DNA of 64,000 nt from Ceratothoa steindachneri (taxonomy: Eukaryota; Arthropoda; Malacostraca; Isopoda; Cymothoidae). The first letter of the stretch is position 1, and each line of letters begins with the position of its first letter. The DNA is taken from contig OZ018323.1 of assembly GCA_963969495.1 (NCBI GenBank), positions 68,035,720-68,099,719 on the forward strand, given 5' to 3'. A model generated the notes under the pieces. It searched no databases. It was not told where the DNA came from and worked only from the letters and a program-made list of their open reading frames with translations. Position numbers and translations under genes: made by a program. Shown here in pieces: positions 21,075-32,249 of the stretch.

Positions 21075-23720
21075 TGATGGGGTATTCACAGGTTAGGTAT
21101 TTAAACAAGACTTTTTGTGAACGCGGGTGTAAGAGGGGGGAGGGTGAAGGTTCGTTCACCAGGTGCACGTATAGCGGATGAAAGGATAGCGAATTGAACT
21201 GAAATGGATGCAGTTGTTGTGTTCCATGTAGAAATGAATGATAAATTGAAAACTAAGTCGGAAGAGCTAAGTATAGATACAGGGATTTGTTAGGAAAGTT
21301 TCGGGATAGTAGTAGGAGGTGTGTAGTCTCAGAAATTTTACCTAGGCTTAGAGTAGGTAGTGGTTGGATGACACGCGTAGTTGGGATAAATGAGAGAGTG
21401 AAAGTATTATGTGATAGTATGGGACTAGTGTTTATGGATACATGGAGTGAGTTTTTTTTAGAAGAAAAGATTTGTATGCAATAGATGAGTCACACTTGAG
21501 TCTCAAGGGTACGAAAGTGTTAAGTGACTGTCTAGAGGGGATTAACGTTATAGGCTATCAGGAAAAGTAGGATGAGGAAGATAGATGTGAAGGTATTCAG
21601 ATAAACGTAGAGAACAACAAGCGGGGAAATGAGCGGAGGGCTAGGAAGGTAGAGTGTGAAAATAGTGAGACTATAAAGAACAATACATTGAAAATATACT
21701 ACAAAAATAGCAGCAAGATAAAAAAGATGGAGTTGTTAAGAGCGTAAGCAAGTGTAGATAATGTTGACGTTATTGCCATAACAGAGTCATGGTTTGATTT
21801 GTCGGAGAATTATAGACCGGAGGTCCAGATTGATGGTTATAATATGTTTCATTGGAAGTGGAGATAGACGTTAAGGAGGGGAAAGAAATTTGTTAAAGGA
21901 TTATTATAAGGACCACCAAATCTTTGTAAGGAAGCATCTTCTCTTTTGTGGCAAGAAAAAGAATGTGCATGTATAAGTAATCATGTGTATAATGAGTGAT
22001 TTTAATTACAGAAATATGAGTGGGAAGCTATTGTAAATGGTCAGAAAGCTGAGGATTTTTTTCATTATGGTTCAGGATCATTTTCTTAAACAGGTTATAA
22101 ACCAACTTACTTAGGTGATAATATATTGGATTTAGTTCTAACGAATATGGAATAGGGTATTAGCGATACGGATGATGGGGGGGAAATTTTGAAAATTGTG
22201 ACCATTGTGAAATTAGATTTAAGTTAAAATGAACGGGGTTCTCAGGAGTATAAACGAGGTTAGAATCAAAGACTTTAGAAAAGCGGATTATAGTTGTTTG
22301 AGGAGGCACCAGGATACTGTTGAGTGGAGACAACTAGTGATCTCAAATCAAGAAATATGAGGTCAAAGGGAGCCATAGAGGGAGAAGATAACTCTCAGGT
22401 AGAGAAGAATAGTGTAGATTAGGTATATGAGACAATGATTAAGCAGTTAATTGCCGGACATAATATGAATATTCCGTTTACGGAAATTAGAATCAAGGCT
22501 GTCGAATTTAAATGGATGTCGGATAGAAGTAAACATTATATTGGCATTAAAAAGGAAATTTATAGGAAAATAATCGGTGAAAGTCAATTAAGGCATAAAT
22601 ACAATGAGCTAACTCGGGACATTAAAAAGTTAATTAGAGTAGCAAAGTGATTTTATGAAATTAAAATAGCAATAAGGCTAAGGAAGATAATGTAATATTA
22701 CATGAGCGGACCTTGATCTTAAAGGGAAATGAGGAGGAGAAATTATAGGATATTTTAAGTACCAAGTAGATAGTATCGAAGGAAATACATAGAATTAAAT
22801 CCAGTAAAGCACCGGTCCCTGACGAGATTTTTCTTAGGATTTTGAAGGAATCTTAAAAATCTGTTGTTAAGTGAGCCTCTAGCATGAATATTTAGAAAAT
22901 TGTTAGACACTGGCGTTATCCCAACGGTGTAGAAGAAAGATAATCTGATACTTATCTTTACGAAGGCAGATAAGCGATTAATTATAACTAGCGGTCAGTG
23001 AGTTTGATATCAGTAGTGGGGGAAATGATTCATTTTGTAATGGCGAAATCTATTAGCGATCAATTAGATAAACATAAGTTGATTAAGGAATCTCATTACG
23101 ATGCTGCCGATAGAGATGCGAATCACCATATTGTTAATTTGGACTTTAGTAAGGGTTTCGACAGAGTGCCACACCTACGAGTTTTAATAAAGTTAAAGCG
23201 CATCTAATTAATGGAAGGAATTTTATGTGGATTCAGTCATGGCTCTGGGTTCGGTATTGAGGACGTTGTTCTTAATTCATATTAATGTTCTCGACCTAGG
23301 TATAAGTACGACCTGAGAAGTTTGATGACAATCCTAAGATTGGTAGGATTATAAGATCTGACGTCGATGCTGAGGCATTGCAGGACGAATTAACCAAACT
23401 ATTCTGATGGTCAGTAGGTTTAATCCGCTAAAAAAAATAAAAATTAAATGTGAGAGTTTTAGATAGGTCAGAATGCAAAAGAGATTTAGGTTTCCATATA
23501 AGTTCTGACCTAAGGCATAGAAATCAGTGCTTTAATGATAAGAAGAGGACTAATGGGGTATTGGGGTTTATTGCGAAGAGCGTGAGAAATATGAGTGCTG
23601 ATATAATTCTGAAGCTGTGCTTGGCATTAATTTTACCTCACCCTCAATATGCGGGGCAATTTTGGTCGCCGAATTATAGAATGAGTAACTAAGATTGTCA
23701 AATTCAAAAATATGAGATAC
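21075..23720 (+). pseudogene. CR1-like LINE with SGNH esterase, endonuclease and RT, decayed
   Basis: Read across frames, the copy shows first an SGNH hydrolase: GYSQVRYLN near 21078 (block I, with Tyr instead of the usual Asp of GDS), VRSPGARIADE near 21152, VVVFHVEMND near 21213, GSGWMTRVVGINERVKVLCD (21358-21415), and DLYAIDESHLSLKGTKVL near 21470 (block V, Asp-x-x-His). An apurinic-type endonuclease follows: VDVIAITESWFDL (21767-21805), then GDNILDLVLTNME near 22112. A linker reads KWMSDRSKHYIGIKKEIYRK (22510-22570). Reverse transcriptase motifs are IVNLDFSKGFDRVPH (23130-23175) and CKRDLGFHISSDLRHRNQCF (23468-23530), and the tail includes LPHPQYAGQFWSP (23635-23672). Domain order is that of CR1-group LINEs. 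Frames are broken many times, so it is inactive. It is much more decayed than the CR1 copies at 28.6 and 41-52 kb and belongs to a different lineage. Confidence 0.75.
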
Positions 23721-23829
23721 AAATCGGACAACCAGCATTTCTTCAAGGCAATTTTCGAACGGGACAGGGATGGCGCAGAAGACCAAAGAGTGCAAAACCT
23801 ACTCCTGTTCAATGACTAAGTCAGTGGGG

Positions 23830-24330
23830 AGCAGATTGAAAGGGGAGAATTAACCTTATCCATATGTGCTTTCGCTGCTACAAAATAGAGCAGCCTGCGA
23901 TCAATGTCTGCCAGGCTACATAAGTCACATGCTGTAGATGCAGCGAAAAGGAACATGATTGTGCGATAAATGCAGTTAAGGACACAGAACCATTGTCATA
24001 TCATGCCCGCTGAAAAAACGAAATTCTCAGATAAAAAACAGCCGTCCACAAGAATGAGGAAGTAAGGAGGAAGCACACCTCATTCTCACAAAAGTAAATA
24101 CAGACACACTAGAAATAAAAATTAATTCACATGAAAATCCCACAAAGATCCTTACATGTATACTTTATGCACACGTGTGAAACCTGGCCCACTTGATAAA
24201 GTTCGCAACTGAGCTCAACCAAATGTTGAAGAAAAACGGCATGAACGAAATGTAGTTCCAGAACAAACCCAATTTAGGAGATATATACAAATTTAGTTTT
24301 AACCAAAACCAGACAAGGAAACGAAGCTAC
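23830..24330 (+). pseudogene. Gag-like zinc-knuckle remnant (Jockey-type ORF1)
   Basis: One frame from about 23860 reads HMCFRCYKIEQPAINVC, then a stop, VTCCRCSEKEHDC, and LSYHAR with another stop. The pattern CxxC...C, CxxCxxxxHxC and the trailing SYHAxC-like motif is that of Jockey-group ORF1 proteins, which bind LINE RNA. Later frames (KFATELNQML near 24200) look like the following acidic linker. At least three stops interrupt it. It starts just after the CR1 relic in the same orientation and is probably a separate insertion. Confidence 0.45.
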
Positions 24331-24584
24331 CAGAAGCCCTAGAAGAAAAACCTAATAGAAGGCTAGATCCCAGAATCGTGGCCATGAAGGAGAGGAAAGA
24401 AAAATAAACTTAAGCCATTGTATGGATAACTTACCACGTGGCTTACGACCCATGTGTAACTTACGTCGTAACTTCTGGGAAGCATGGTTCGATAACTTAC
24501 TCCCTAGCTTACGCAGTAGCGACTGGAAACCGCGGGTCGACGACATGAAAGCCGGCGTGAATTTCGTCACGTAGGCGCTCATGG

Positions 24585-24640
24585 TAATGGGTATAAATAC
24601 GGACCCCCTGACTCGGAGGAGTTCATACAGAGAGGACCTG
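24585..24640 (+). promoter_or_regulatory. Possible TATA-type promoter
   Basis: The sequence gggtataaatacgg at 24590-24603 is a good TATA box, and TCATACA about 28 bases downstream could act as an initiator. GC-rich flanks and a following pyrimidine-rich leader (24660-24740) resemble a retroelement promoter. No gene follows, so function is inferred only. Confidence 0.28.
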
Positions 24641-25473
24641 CTGATACCTATAGGCCCCTACCAGCATCTGCCGCTATTTCCTCTGTCGTTGCAGCGATTG
24701 CAAGCTCCCATTTTACTCCTCTCTCTCGCTCTCACCGAGAAGTTGGAATACGTCTGGGCTCGTTACGACTCTCTACATTTCCAGGACAACCACCATCCGT
24801 GTATTCCCTCAGTACTTCCGTGACAGGTATTTGGAATATTTCTTTTCATCTTACGCTCCATTCTTAGGTTCTCGTTGTCGAGACCTACAGGTATTTATAA
24901 AAGGCAAAAGAAGGGGGGGTATATTCCGTTCCTGTACCGATTGTCCGGAGTAGCAGTGCTTATTTTTTAAACGACGTGTTGTCGTTGGTGGTTTGATCCT
25001 CCTACATATTTAATGCACCCGTTTGTGCACTATATTAATTTGATGCGTTTGGATTTGATGTGACGTGTTTGTGTACTGTATTTATTTAACGCGTTTGTAT
25101 CTAATGTGACCTTTTTGTGCACTGTATTTATTTAATACATTTGAATCTTTCATTGTATTATTATACCCTCGCAGATATCTAAGCACCTTCCTGTGGACCT
25201 CTTTATTTCATGTTTTTGGGACCGAGAGAACTTAGTTCCTCGTTTTGCCTTTACAACTATGAAGGAAAGAAAATAGAGAACAAAGCAAACAATGGAAAAT
25301 AAGACAAAGTACTCTACAAAGAAAAACCACGAGGACTCCTCAACATCACTCGGAAACCGTGAGATCTGAGACCGAATAACCTCTGCGATCACGTAAGGAG
25401 TAAAGGAGCAGCGAAAAAGAAGGAAGAAATCTCAAGTACAAAAGTATGATGGGAAAAAGATTATTTTAGAAAT

Positions 25474-28400
25474 CAGAGCTGGGCACTAAACTGTTAATCG
25501 TTAATTAACGAAGTTAAAGTTTTCCTTTACGATTTAACTTTTTAGTTAACTTTGAAAATAATTAACAGACTAAGTAACTTCAGTCCGATCTACCTTCCGT
25601 TAACTCAAGTCCGTTAACCCCCAAAGTAATTTAAAGTACATCCGTATCTCATTCCAGTTTCAGTCTGTACATTTTTTAGAATCGTGACAAATGTGCAGAG
25701 ATGATAGAACGGCGCTCTCATTTTGCCTCTGATAGTAAGAAGGATAGCTGTTTGTGACAGTACGGCAATTAGTGTATTTTGGGGAAAATTTTCATAAATA
25801 ACATTTCAGATTTTATAAGTATTCAACTAATCATGGCATCTGTGTAGTTTAAATGTGTTGACGCTAAAACAGATAGCGCCACTGGACCTTAACAAGAAGA
25901 GAATCAGAACTTCTGGCCCCAACTGCACGACTGACTACTTTATGCTCAAGTCAATGGATGGAGATAAGTTGTTTTTCAGCCGCTAGGTTGTACCTGTCTA
26001 AGACTGCACAAAACGAGACATTTTGTAAAATGTCTCTTTTATAAGATGTCCCACTCCTATAGTGATACTTCGAGAATTCCGTTATAGTGAGGATGTTGCT
26101 ACCTTCATGGAATATTTATACATGAGTTACTTTATATCCCCAAATTTGAATTAAAATATTCAAACTTATGATTTTTTTTAAATTTCAGACTTCTTGACAA
26201 TGTTCTGCGTGTGGCCACCACAGCTGACTTCTGCTCTGCCCCAAAGGAATCATGATTGTGCACTCGTTAGACCCCAAGACCAAGTGGATGCTGCATGGAG
26301 TGCTTGCGTGCATTAGGTTGGCAGGTCATTATACCTATGTTGGGCTTACACAGGCTATAGTCAACGTTCTACTATGATTTACGCATTCAGACCAAAGTCA
26401 CTGGGTTAGATTTTAACTAGAAGGACATGATCTAGTAGACCTGCGGCGAAAATCAATCAGATTTGGACTCAGAAACCTTAATTAGCCCTTGTAACATTGG
26501 TTTGACCTTCATATCTCTAAAAATGGCCGATTTAGCACCTCTAGCCACTAGGCGGCGCCACCTGGTGGTCAAATTATATCATATTTGAACTCAGTGACCT
26601 CAATTACCTTTGGTAGCATTGGTTTTAGCTCTCTACATTGAGCCAGCGACTCGTTGCGGACAGAAGGTGAACACAACACGAGATTTGTATGACCCTTAGA
26701 CCTGCTTACTTCACCTCAGTTAAATACCTGATATTCTAATTCTATTAATATCAGATTATTCTTTTATTTGTTTATTACTCTATTAGTTCTATTGACAATT
26801 CGCATCAGGATCTTATTTAAAAATAAATTGTATATTAATTTTATTTAGAAATTAAATTTTAATATTATCAAATTGTAATACTCATTATATATACTACTTA
26901 GAATGTCTTTCTAAATCAGGGTAACAACAGATAATGGCAATAACTTTGTGAAGCCCTATGTCCAGTTTGCCAGTTTGGAGCAGATGCTGACACATTGTCA
27001 GACCTGCCAGTGCTCAGAATTTGGACGACCACCCAGATAGAGATGATGTTGCTGAGACTGCTTTGTTGGTTCGATCCATTGACGAGCTCGAGACGGAATT
27101 TGAATATGTCTCCCTGACAAAGTAGCTGGCTATGCTGGTGGCTGACCCTGAACCTGACAGCGTTGACACCATCTTTTACAAAACCATCAAACTACCATCC
27201 CACACCTTCAACTTAGTGTCCAACAAAGATACAGAGTGAAGTGTTCCATGTGCCATACAAAGCTGCCATAGATAAGGCACGCGCCCTTTGAAACCAGCAA
27301 GAAGCAGCCCTGTGGTAACAGATAGCATCTACTGTGAGGTAGGAAGGAGGCGGATTCTCCGTAATACGATGAGGTGTAACTTCATCTATGACTGTTAAAT
27401 ATTCCTAAAAAACATTCTGGAGACTAGGAGGCCTACTCTCCACAGAATCATGGCTTAGCTGAAGATCAACAACTGACATTCTAATTCTATTAATATTAGA
27501 TTATTGTGTTATTTGTTTAACAATGAAGGTATATGCTAGAGTTAATAAATTATCAAATTAATAATAAAAGTAAAGTATCAACTTAATATTGACATTTAAA
27601 TGATTTCAATTGGTACTAGTAATATATTCTTTACTAGTCTGTTTTCAAACAAATTTTGATTTCTAAAATTTACTAAGTTAATAATAGCTTTATTTCTTTC
27701 TCCATTGCTTTATTTCTAGGTCATGTCACCTGTTCCCCAAGCGTTCGACAAAATCCAGGGAGAAGAGCAAGCCTACATTGGGGCTGCTACCAATAGTTGC
27801 TGCGGTCTTCAGGATCAAGGACTCTAAATCAAAAGACCTCGTCTACTGCAAACCATTGGTGGAAGCACTTTCAGCAGGCATCGACAAAAGGTTTCTTTAG
27901 CTCGTGGACGATGATGAATGTCAGCTTGCTGCTGCCTTCCACCCCAACTTTTGCCTTTTGTGGTGAGAGAAGTATGACAAAACCCAGGTCGCCAAGGTGA
28001 GGAAAAGCATGGAGAGTAAAGTCAATGAGACCTTGAGGCAGAACATGGATGAATTGAGCGGTAATAGTGGAAGCAGAAACAATGGAGAGTATGACTCATT
28101 CACTACCGTTGCTTAGCAACAAGAGGGCAACATGAACTGCAGGACAATGAAAGCCAAGTCACAGAATTTAGTCAAGACCTAGCTGAAAACCAAAAGATGC
28201 TTTCTTGGGAGAACAACTGGTGGACTTGTTCATCAGGTTCAACACAGTCATCCCCTTTATTGCTGCAGCGATTTTTCCTCATTTGATAAGGACATCTTAA
28301 TGGTAAAGAGATCATCCCTGTCTAATGAAAACTTTAAGACGCCACTCTTCATGGGAGGGAACATGCAGTTCACGGACAAAAATTATTAAGAGAAGAATAG
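25474..28400 (+). mobile_element. hAT transposon relic with intron-containing transposase
   Basis: A hAT-like left end (cagagctgggcac) lies at 25474. Transposase pieces follow on the plus strand. SLDPKTKW, then GVLACIRLAGHYTYVGLTQA, then YDLRIQTKVTG (26258-26404) belong to the first part of the RNase H-like fold. VTTDNGNNFVKP (26922-26958) follows. KLPSHTFNLVSNKDT near 27190, and PYKAAIDKARAL with NQQEAAL near 27255-27315, form the insertion domain. IVAAVFRIKDSKSKDLVYCK, PLVEALSAGIDKRF and DDDECQLAAAFHPNF (27795-27955) come next, then VDLFIRFNTVIPF and SSLSNENFKTPLF (28210-28350), the C-terminal dimerisation region. GT and AG at 26405 and 26916, and the pyrimidine tract ending in AG at 27720, look like introns. 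Several stops show it is dead. The right terminal repeat was not found; a CR1 copy begins 150 bases on. Confidence 0.72.
26456..26625. repeat. Two-copy direct repeat inside the hAT intron
   Basis: The stretch atcagatttggactcagaaa (26456) continues for about 48 bases and recurs at 26578 as atcatatttgaactcagtga with the same spacing of ttaatta/tcaatta and acattggttt. It may be the edge of a small tandem array. Confidence 0.6.
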
Positions 28401-28557
28401 GGAAACAAAAAAAATTGTCTCTATCGTCTATCGTGTCACTTTTTAATTTCCTTCATGTGTTACAAGCAGTTACAAGGAAAGAAAGTACCATAGGAGACCT
28501 TACGGTCCATTCAAAGAGGGTACCTTTGGACTAGCAATTGAGTAGGCACATGGCTGC

Positions 28558-30421
28558 TCAATTGTTTTGAGTCCCTAAACGGCCACTTTTCAAGACTTTG
28601 TCTAGTCTTGACTTGAACTGGTCAACAGATTCACTGTTGACAACTTCCACTGGAAGTGCGTTCCACTTACCGCAAATACTGTAGGTGAAAAAATTTCCAC
28701 ACAGATTGCGGTTGTAACGCTTCAGTTCAAGTTTGAAGCCGTGATTGCGTGTTCTGTTCTCACTCAGTGTGAAAATATCCCGGTAGTCAATATTGTCGAA
28801 CCCTCGAAGTATTTTGAAAACTTCGATGAGCTGACCACGCAGTCTACGGGTTTCCAGCGAGAACAGATCTAATTCCCTTAGTCTATCCTCATAACTTTCA
28901 TGTCGGATAGAGGGAATCAGCTTGGTTGCCCTGGCTTGTACGCGTTCCAATCTCGCGATGTCCTTTCGCAATGAAGGACTCCAAAATTGTACGGCATACT
29001 CCAGGTGCGGTCGGACAAGTGAGTTGTACAGGCACAGTACAATCTCCTGGTTCCGATAACCAAACTGGCGCTTAATATAGCCTAGCATTCTTTGGGCCTT
29101 TTTCTCCGCCTCAATGCACTGTTTCGAGGACTTGAGGTCACTAGTGATTGTTACACCCAAGTCCTTCTTAGTGTCGGTGGATTCAATAGCAGTGCCCTTA
29201 AGGGTATACTGAGATTGAGGGTTTCTGTGGCCGATATGCATCACTTTGCATTTGTTCACGTTAAAAGGCATTTGCCACGTGTTCGACCACTCCCCAATCT
29301 TCAAAAGATCTTCCTGCAGGCGGGCAGTATTTCCATCCTTTGCAACGTTCATACCAAGCTTGGTATCGTCGGCAAATTTGGAAATCTTGGCAACCATGTC
29401 ACCATCCATGTCGTTGACGTAGATGATGAATAGTAGTGGTCCCAGGACAGAACCTTGGGGCACCCCGCTAGTAACGGGCACCCACTCAGAAGACTGTCCA
29501 TTCACCACCACCCGTTGCCGTCTGCCACTTAGCCAGTTCTCGATCCAGCACTCGCACTTTCCGGAGAAGGCGGCGGTGTGGTACCTTATCAAAGGCTTTC
29601 TGAAAGTCTAGGTAGACCACATCCACCGCCTTGTCCCGATCGTGCTCATTGAAAACGAAGTGGAAGAATTCCACAAGGTTCGTCAGGCATGACCGTTGCC
29701 TTCGGAAGCCGTGCTGAGAACTCCTCAGTAGCAGGTTTGACTCTAAACACGACGTCACTTTTTCCACCATGATGCTTTCCATGAGTTTACCGACTATCGA
29801 AGTCAGACTGATAGGTCGGTAGTTCGACGGTTAGGTACGGTATCCTTTCTTGAAGATAGGAGTCACCTCCGCCTCACGCCAGTCTCTAGGAACGCATTTG
29901 GTCCGGATTGAAATGTTGAAGATTGCGCTCAGGTGCCGTGACACTTGATCGCGCACTTCTTTCAACACTTTAGGTAGAAACCCATCCGGGCCAGGTGACT
30001 TATTCGTCATTAGGTCACTGATCTTCTTTTTGATTTCTCCTTCGGTGAAGTCCATATCCTCCAGCTTTCCCCCGAGTTGAAAGGAATCCATGGGCTGGGG
30101 GATGGGACCACACTCTTCAGTAAACCCTGAAGAGAAGTAGTCGTTGAGGAGGTTAGCATTTTCTGCATCTGAATGATATAATGTCCCCTCCTCATTCCTC
30201 AATTGGCCAATCGTTCGACGGATTGGTTTACGGCTGTTTACATATCCAAAGAACTCCTTGCGATTCTCTTTACAGAGTCTCTCCACTCGGAGTTCCTCAG
30301 ACCGCTTAGCTGCCCTTATGCTGGACTTCACTCTCCTGGCTAGCCTCCGGTATTCGTCAAAGTCACCCGAGATTTTCGATTGCCCGTACACAGTTCTCTT
30401 CTCCCTAAGCAATTGTTTCAT
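28558..30421 (-). pseudogene. CR1-like LINE, 5'-truncated, RT and C-terminal domain
   Basis: The minus strand opens with a linker (LLREKRTVYGQSKISGD, then SIRAAKRSEE), followed by NRKEFFGYVNSRKPI and the RT fingers: SPGPDGFLPKVLKEV and VPRDWREAEVTPIFKKG. After a frameshift near 29830 come the palm motifs QHGFRRQRSCLTNLVEFF and VVYLDFQKAFDKVPHRRLL. A second frameshift and small deletion near 29540 precede SGVPQGSVLGPLLFIIYVND, KISKFADDTKLGMN (catalytic ADD) and CKVMHIGHRN. The tail has KKDLGVTITSDLK, ARLERVQARATKLI and CGKWNALPVEVVNSESVDQF. The endonuclease and ORF1 are absent, the typical 5' truncation. Nucleotide identity to 41439-52300 is high, so this is the same family. Only a few lesions make it one of the younger copies here. 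Confidence 0.92.
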
Positions 30422-30671
30422 TTGGCTACTTTATCAATTTTTTTCTAATTTAATAAGAATATTGTGTTTCCATCAAATTTTCTCTTTTCTAATTTTTTGT
30501 ATCCTTTATAATTTTCCATTTTTATATTTTATAGTTTTGAGTTTGTTTTAGAACTAAAAAATATTAAATTCTGTATTGTTTTTAATAATAAAACAAGAGG
30601 AGCTTGCGCAGTACAGGGAAACGTGTACTCATTGAAAGTATGTCATACATTATATGATATATAATATTATA

Positions 30672-31824
30672 CCGGGGGACCCCCCAAAAACAGAGCCCAC
30701 ACTGTAATGCAAGGAAATTTGAGGAGAAAGTTTCGGTGTCATCATGCTCCATCAAAAATCAGAATTTTTGACCTAGTTCAGAAGTCCAGAGAGTATGGGC
30801 CTGTGCAAAATCTTAATTCTAAAGGTCTAAGGGACACTTATTCTAGTTGGAGGGTAAGTGCTAGGACATAAAGAAAATTGATATTGTACGGGAGTCAATG
30901 GGGCGGAGCCCAAAGAAATCACTTCGACGACGTGGTCAAGAGCGGGGAATTTCTCAAGAATCTTTGAGGCGTGTTTTTAAATCAGATCTTCATTTGGATC
31001 CTTAACAGATGCAAATAAAGCAAAAACTTACGGGAGCAGACATGGAAAAGAGCGTAAACATGTGTAAGTGGTTTTGTGACACAATCAAAGACAATCCAGA
31101 TTTCTTGGCTCATGTTTGGCTCTCTGATGAAGGGCACTTTCTCCTGTCAGGACATGTAAACACAAAAAATAATGTTTATTAGTGTACAGCCACACCAGAA
31201 GATTTATTACAGAGGCCATTACACTCAAAGTGCACAGCATAGGAAGCAATCTCTAAAAATGGCATTATCGGCCCATATTGGTTCGGAGACGAAAATGAGA
31301 CCTCAAACGGTGAATACGGAGCGCTATGTGGAAGTGCTGAGGAAGTTTTGGGCATTACTGGGATGACGCAGAGGGATAGATCGAGATGAACAGTGGTGCA
31401 GCAAGACGGGGCCACCCCCCAGGCATCAAATGACTCCCTAGCCTGGCTGAGAGAGCGATTTCAGGAAAAGATGATCAGCAGCAAGTGTGACGTTGAGTGG
31501 GCACCGCATTTACCGGACTTGACTCCCCCATCCCGATTTATCTGTGGGGGTATCTCAAGGATAATGTGTACCAGAACAACCCTCAAACGATTAGCAAACT
31601 AAAGGCAGCGCGACGTATGCAAGTTTGCCTGCAACGCGGCGGAATCCATTTGGAGCCCATTTTGGAAATAACATGGCTTCTATGCAAATCGACCAAGATA
31701 ACTGAAACTTTGGGGAATGATCGTACACAGACTGAAGTTTAAGTCCCCAAATTTCTTGAAATTTGCTGGACCTTTGTAGTATTTAATAAATTTTTATTGA
31801 TTCTGTTTTTTGGGGGCCACCTGG
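30672..31824 (+). mobile_element. Tc1/mariner-superfamily (IS630-like) element with TA duplication
   Basis: TA at 30670-30671 and 31825-31826 flank ends that are inverted repeats: CCGGGGGACCCCCCAAAAAC on the left and CCAGGTGGCCCCCAAAAAAC on the right, read inward. The single transposase gene is on the plus strand and broken. The 1153-bp length is slightly short for a full element. Confidence 0.85.
30895..31740 (+). pseudogene. IS630/Tc1-like transposase, broken
   Basis: Frames combine to a DNA-binding part (RSPKKSLRRRGQERGIS, then SDLHLDP) and KQKLTGADMEKSVNMCKWF, DNPDFLAHVWLSDEGHFLLS (first catalytic Asp in LSDE). Then NGIIGPYWF, VNTERYVEVLRKFWALLG, EQWCSKTG overlapped by QQDGATPQASNDSLAWLRER in another frame (second Asp), and DVEWAPHLPDLTPP. 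The third acidic site, expected right after LTPP, is lost in a frameshift (PSRFICGG versus IYLWGYLKDNVYQNN in the next frame). C-terminal LQRGGIHLEPIL follows. Stops and three or more frameshifts make it inactive. It would be a cut-and-paste transposase acting on TA. Confidence 0.78.
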
Positions 31825-31829
31825 TATGA

Positions 31830-32240
31830 TAATATATGAAATTATATGAAATTTTATGTATCTATATGATGCACGATCTGTTCCTGCTGCCACAACTTTG
31901 TTCATACATAACTAATGGTGCATTCACGCGTGCGCATAAACTGTTGGGTGCGCGCGGTGAAACGTTTACTCATTGTAAGTATATTATATGACAAGCAAAG
32001 GTATCCAGCGTTGCTCGGGTATAAAAAGCTATCTTGAACAAATTAAATTATTTGCTTGAGTTAAAATGCGCAATTAAAAGTTGGTAGGTATAAAAATGTA
32101 AGGTTTATTTTTACTTTTGAATAATGGAGTAGTGTATCATGAAAGATTATCAGACGTACGCTGATCGGGCGCACGTCTGCTTTGGTCAAATTGTAATAGA
32201 AACATAAGAGCTTTTTATACTGCTTTCACTCACAGCATAG
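31830..32240. other. No recognised gene
   Basis: A segment near 31960-31997 (gaaacgtttactcattgtaagtat, written here in part: gaaacgtttactcattgtaa) resembles 30625-30650 on the other side of the Tc1-like element, so part of the flank may be a repeat. No coding was identified. Confidence 0.35.
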
Positions 32241-32249
32241 CCGGAGACA

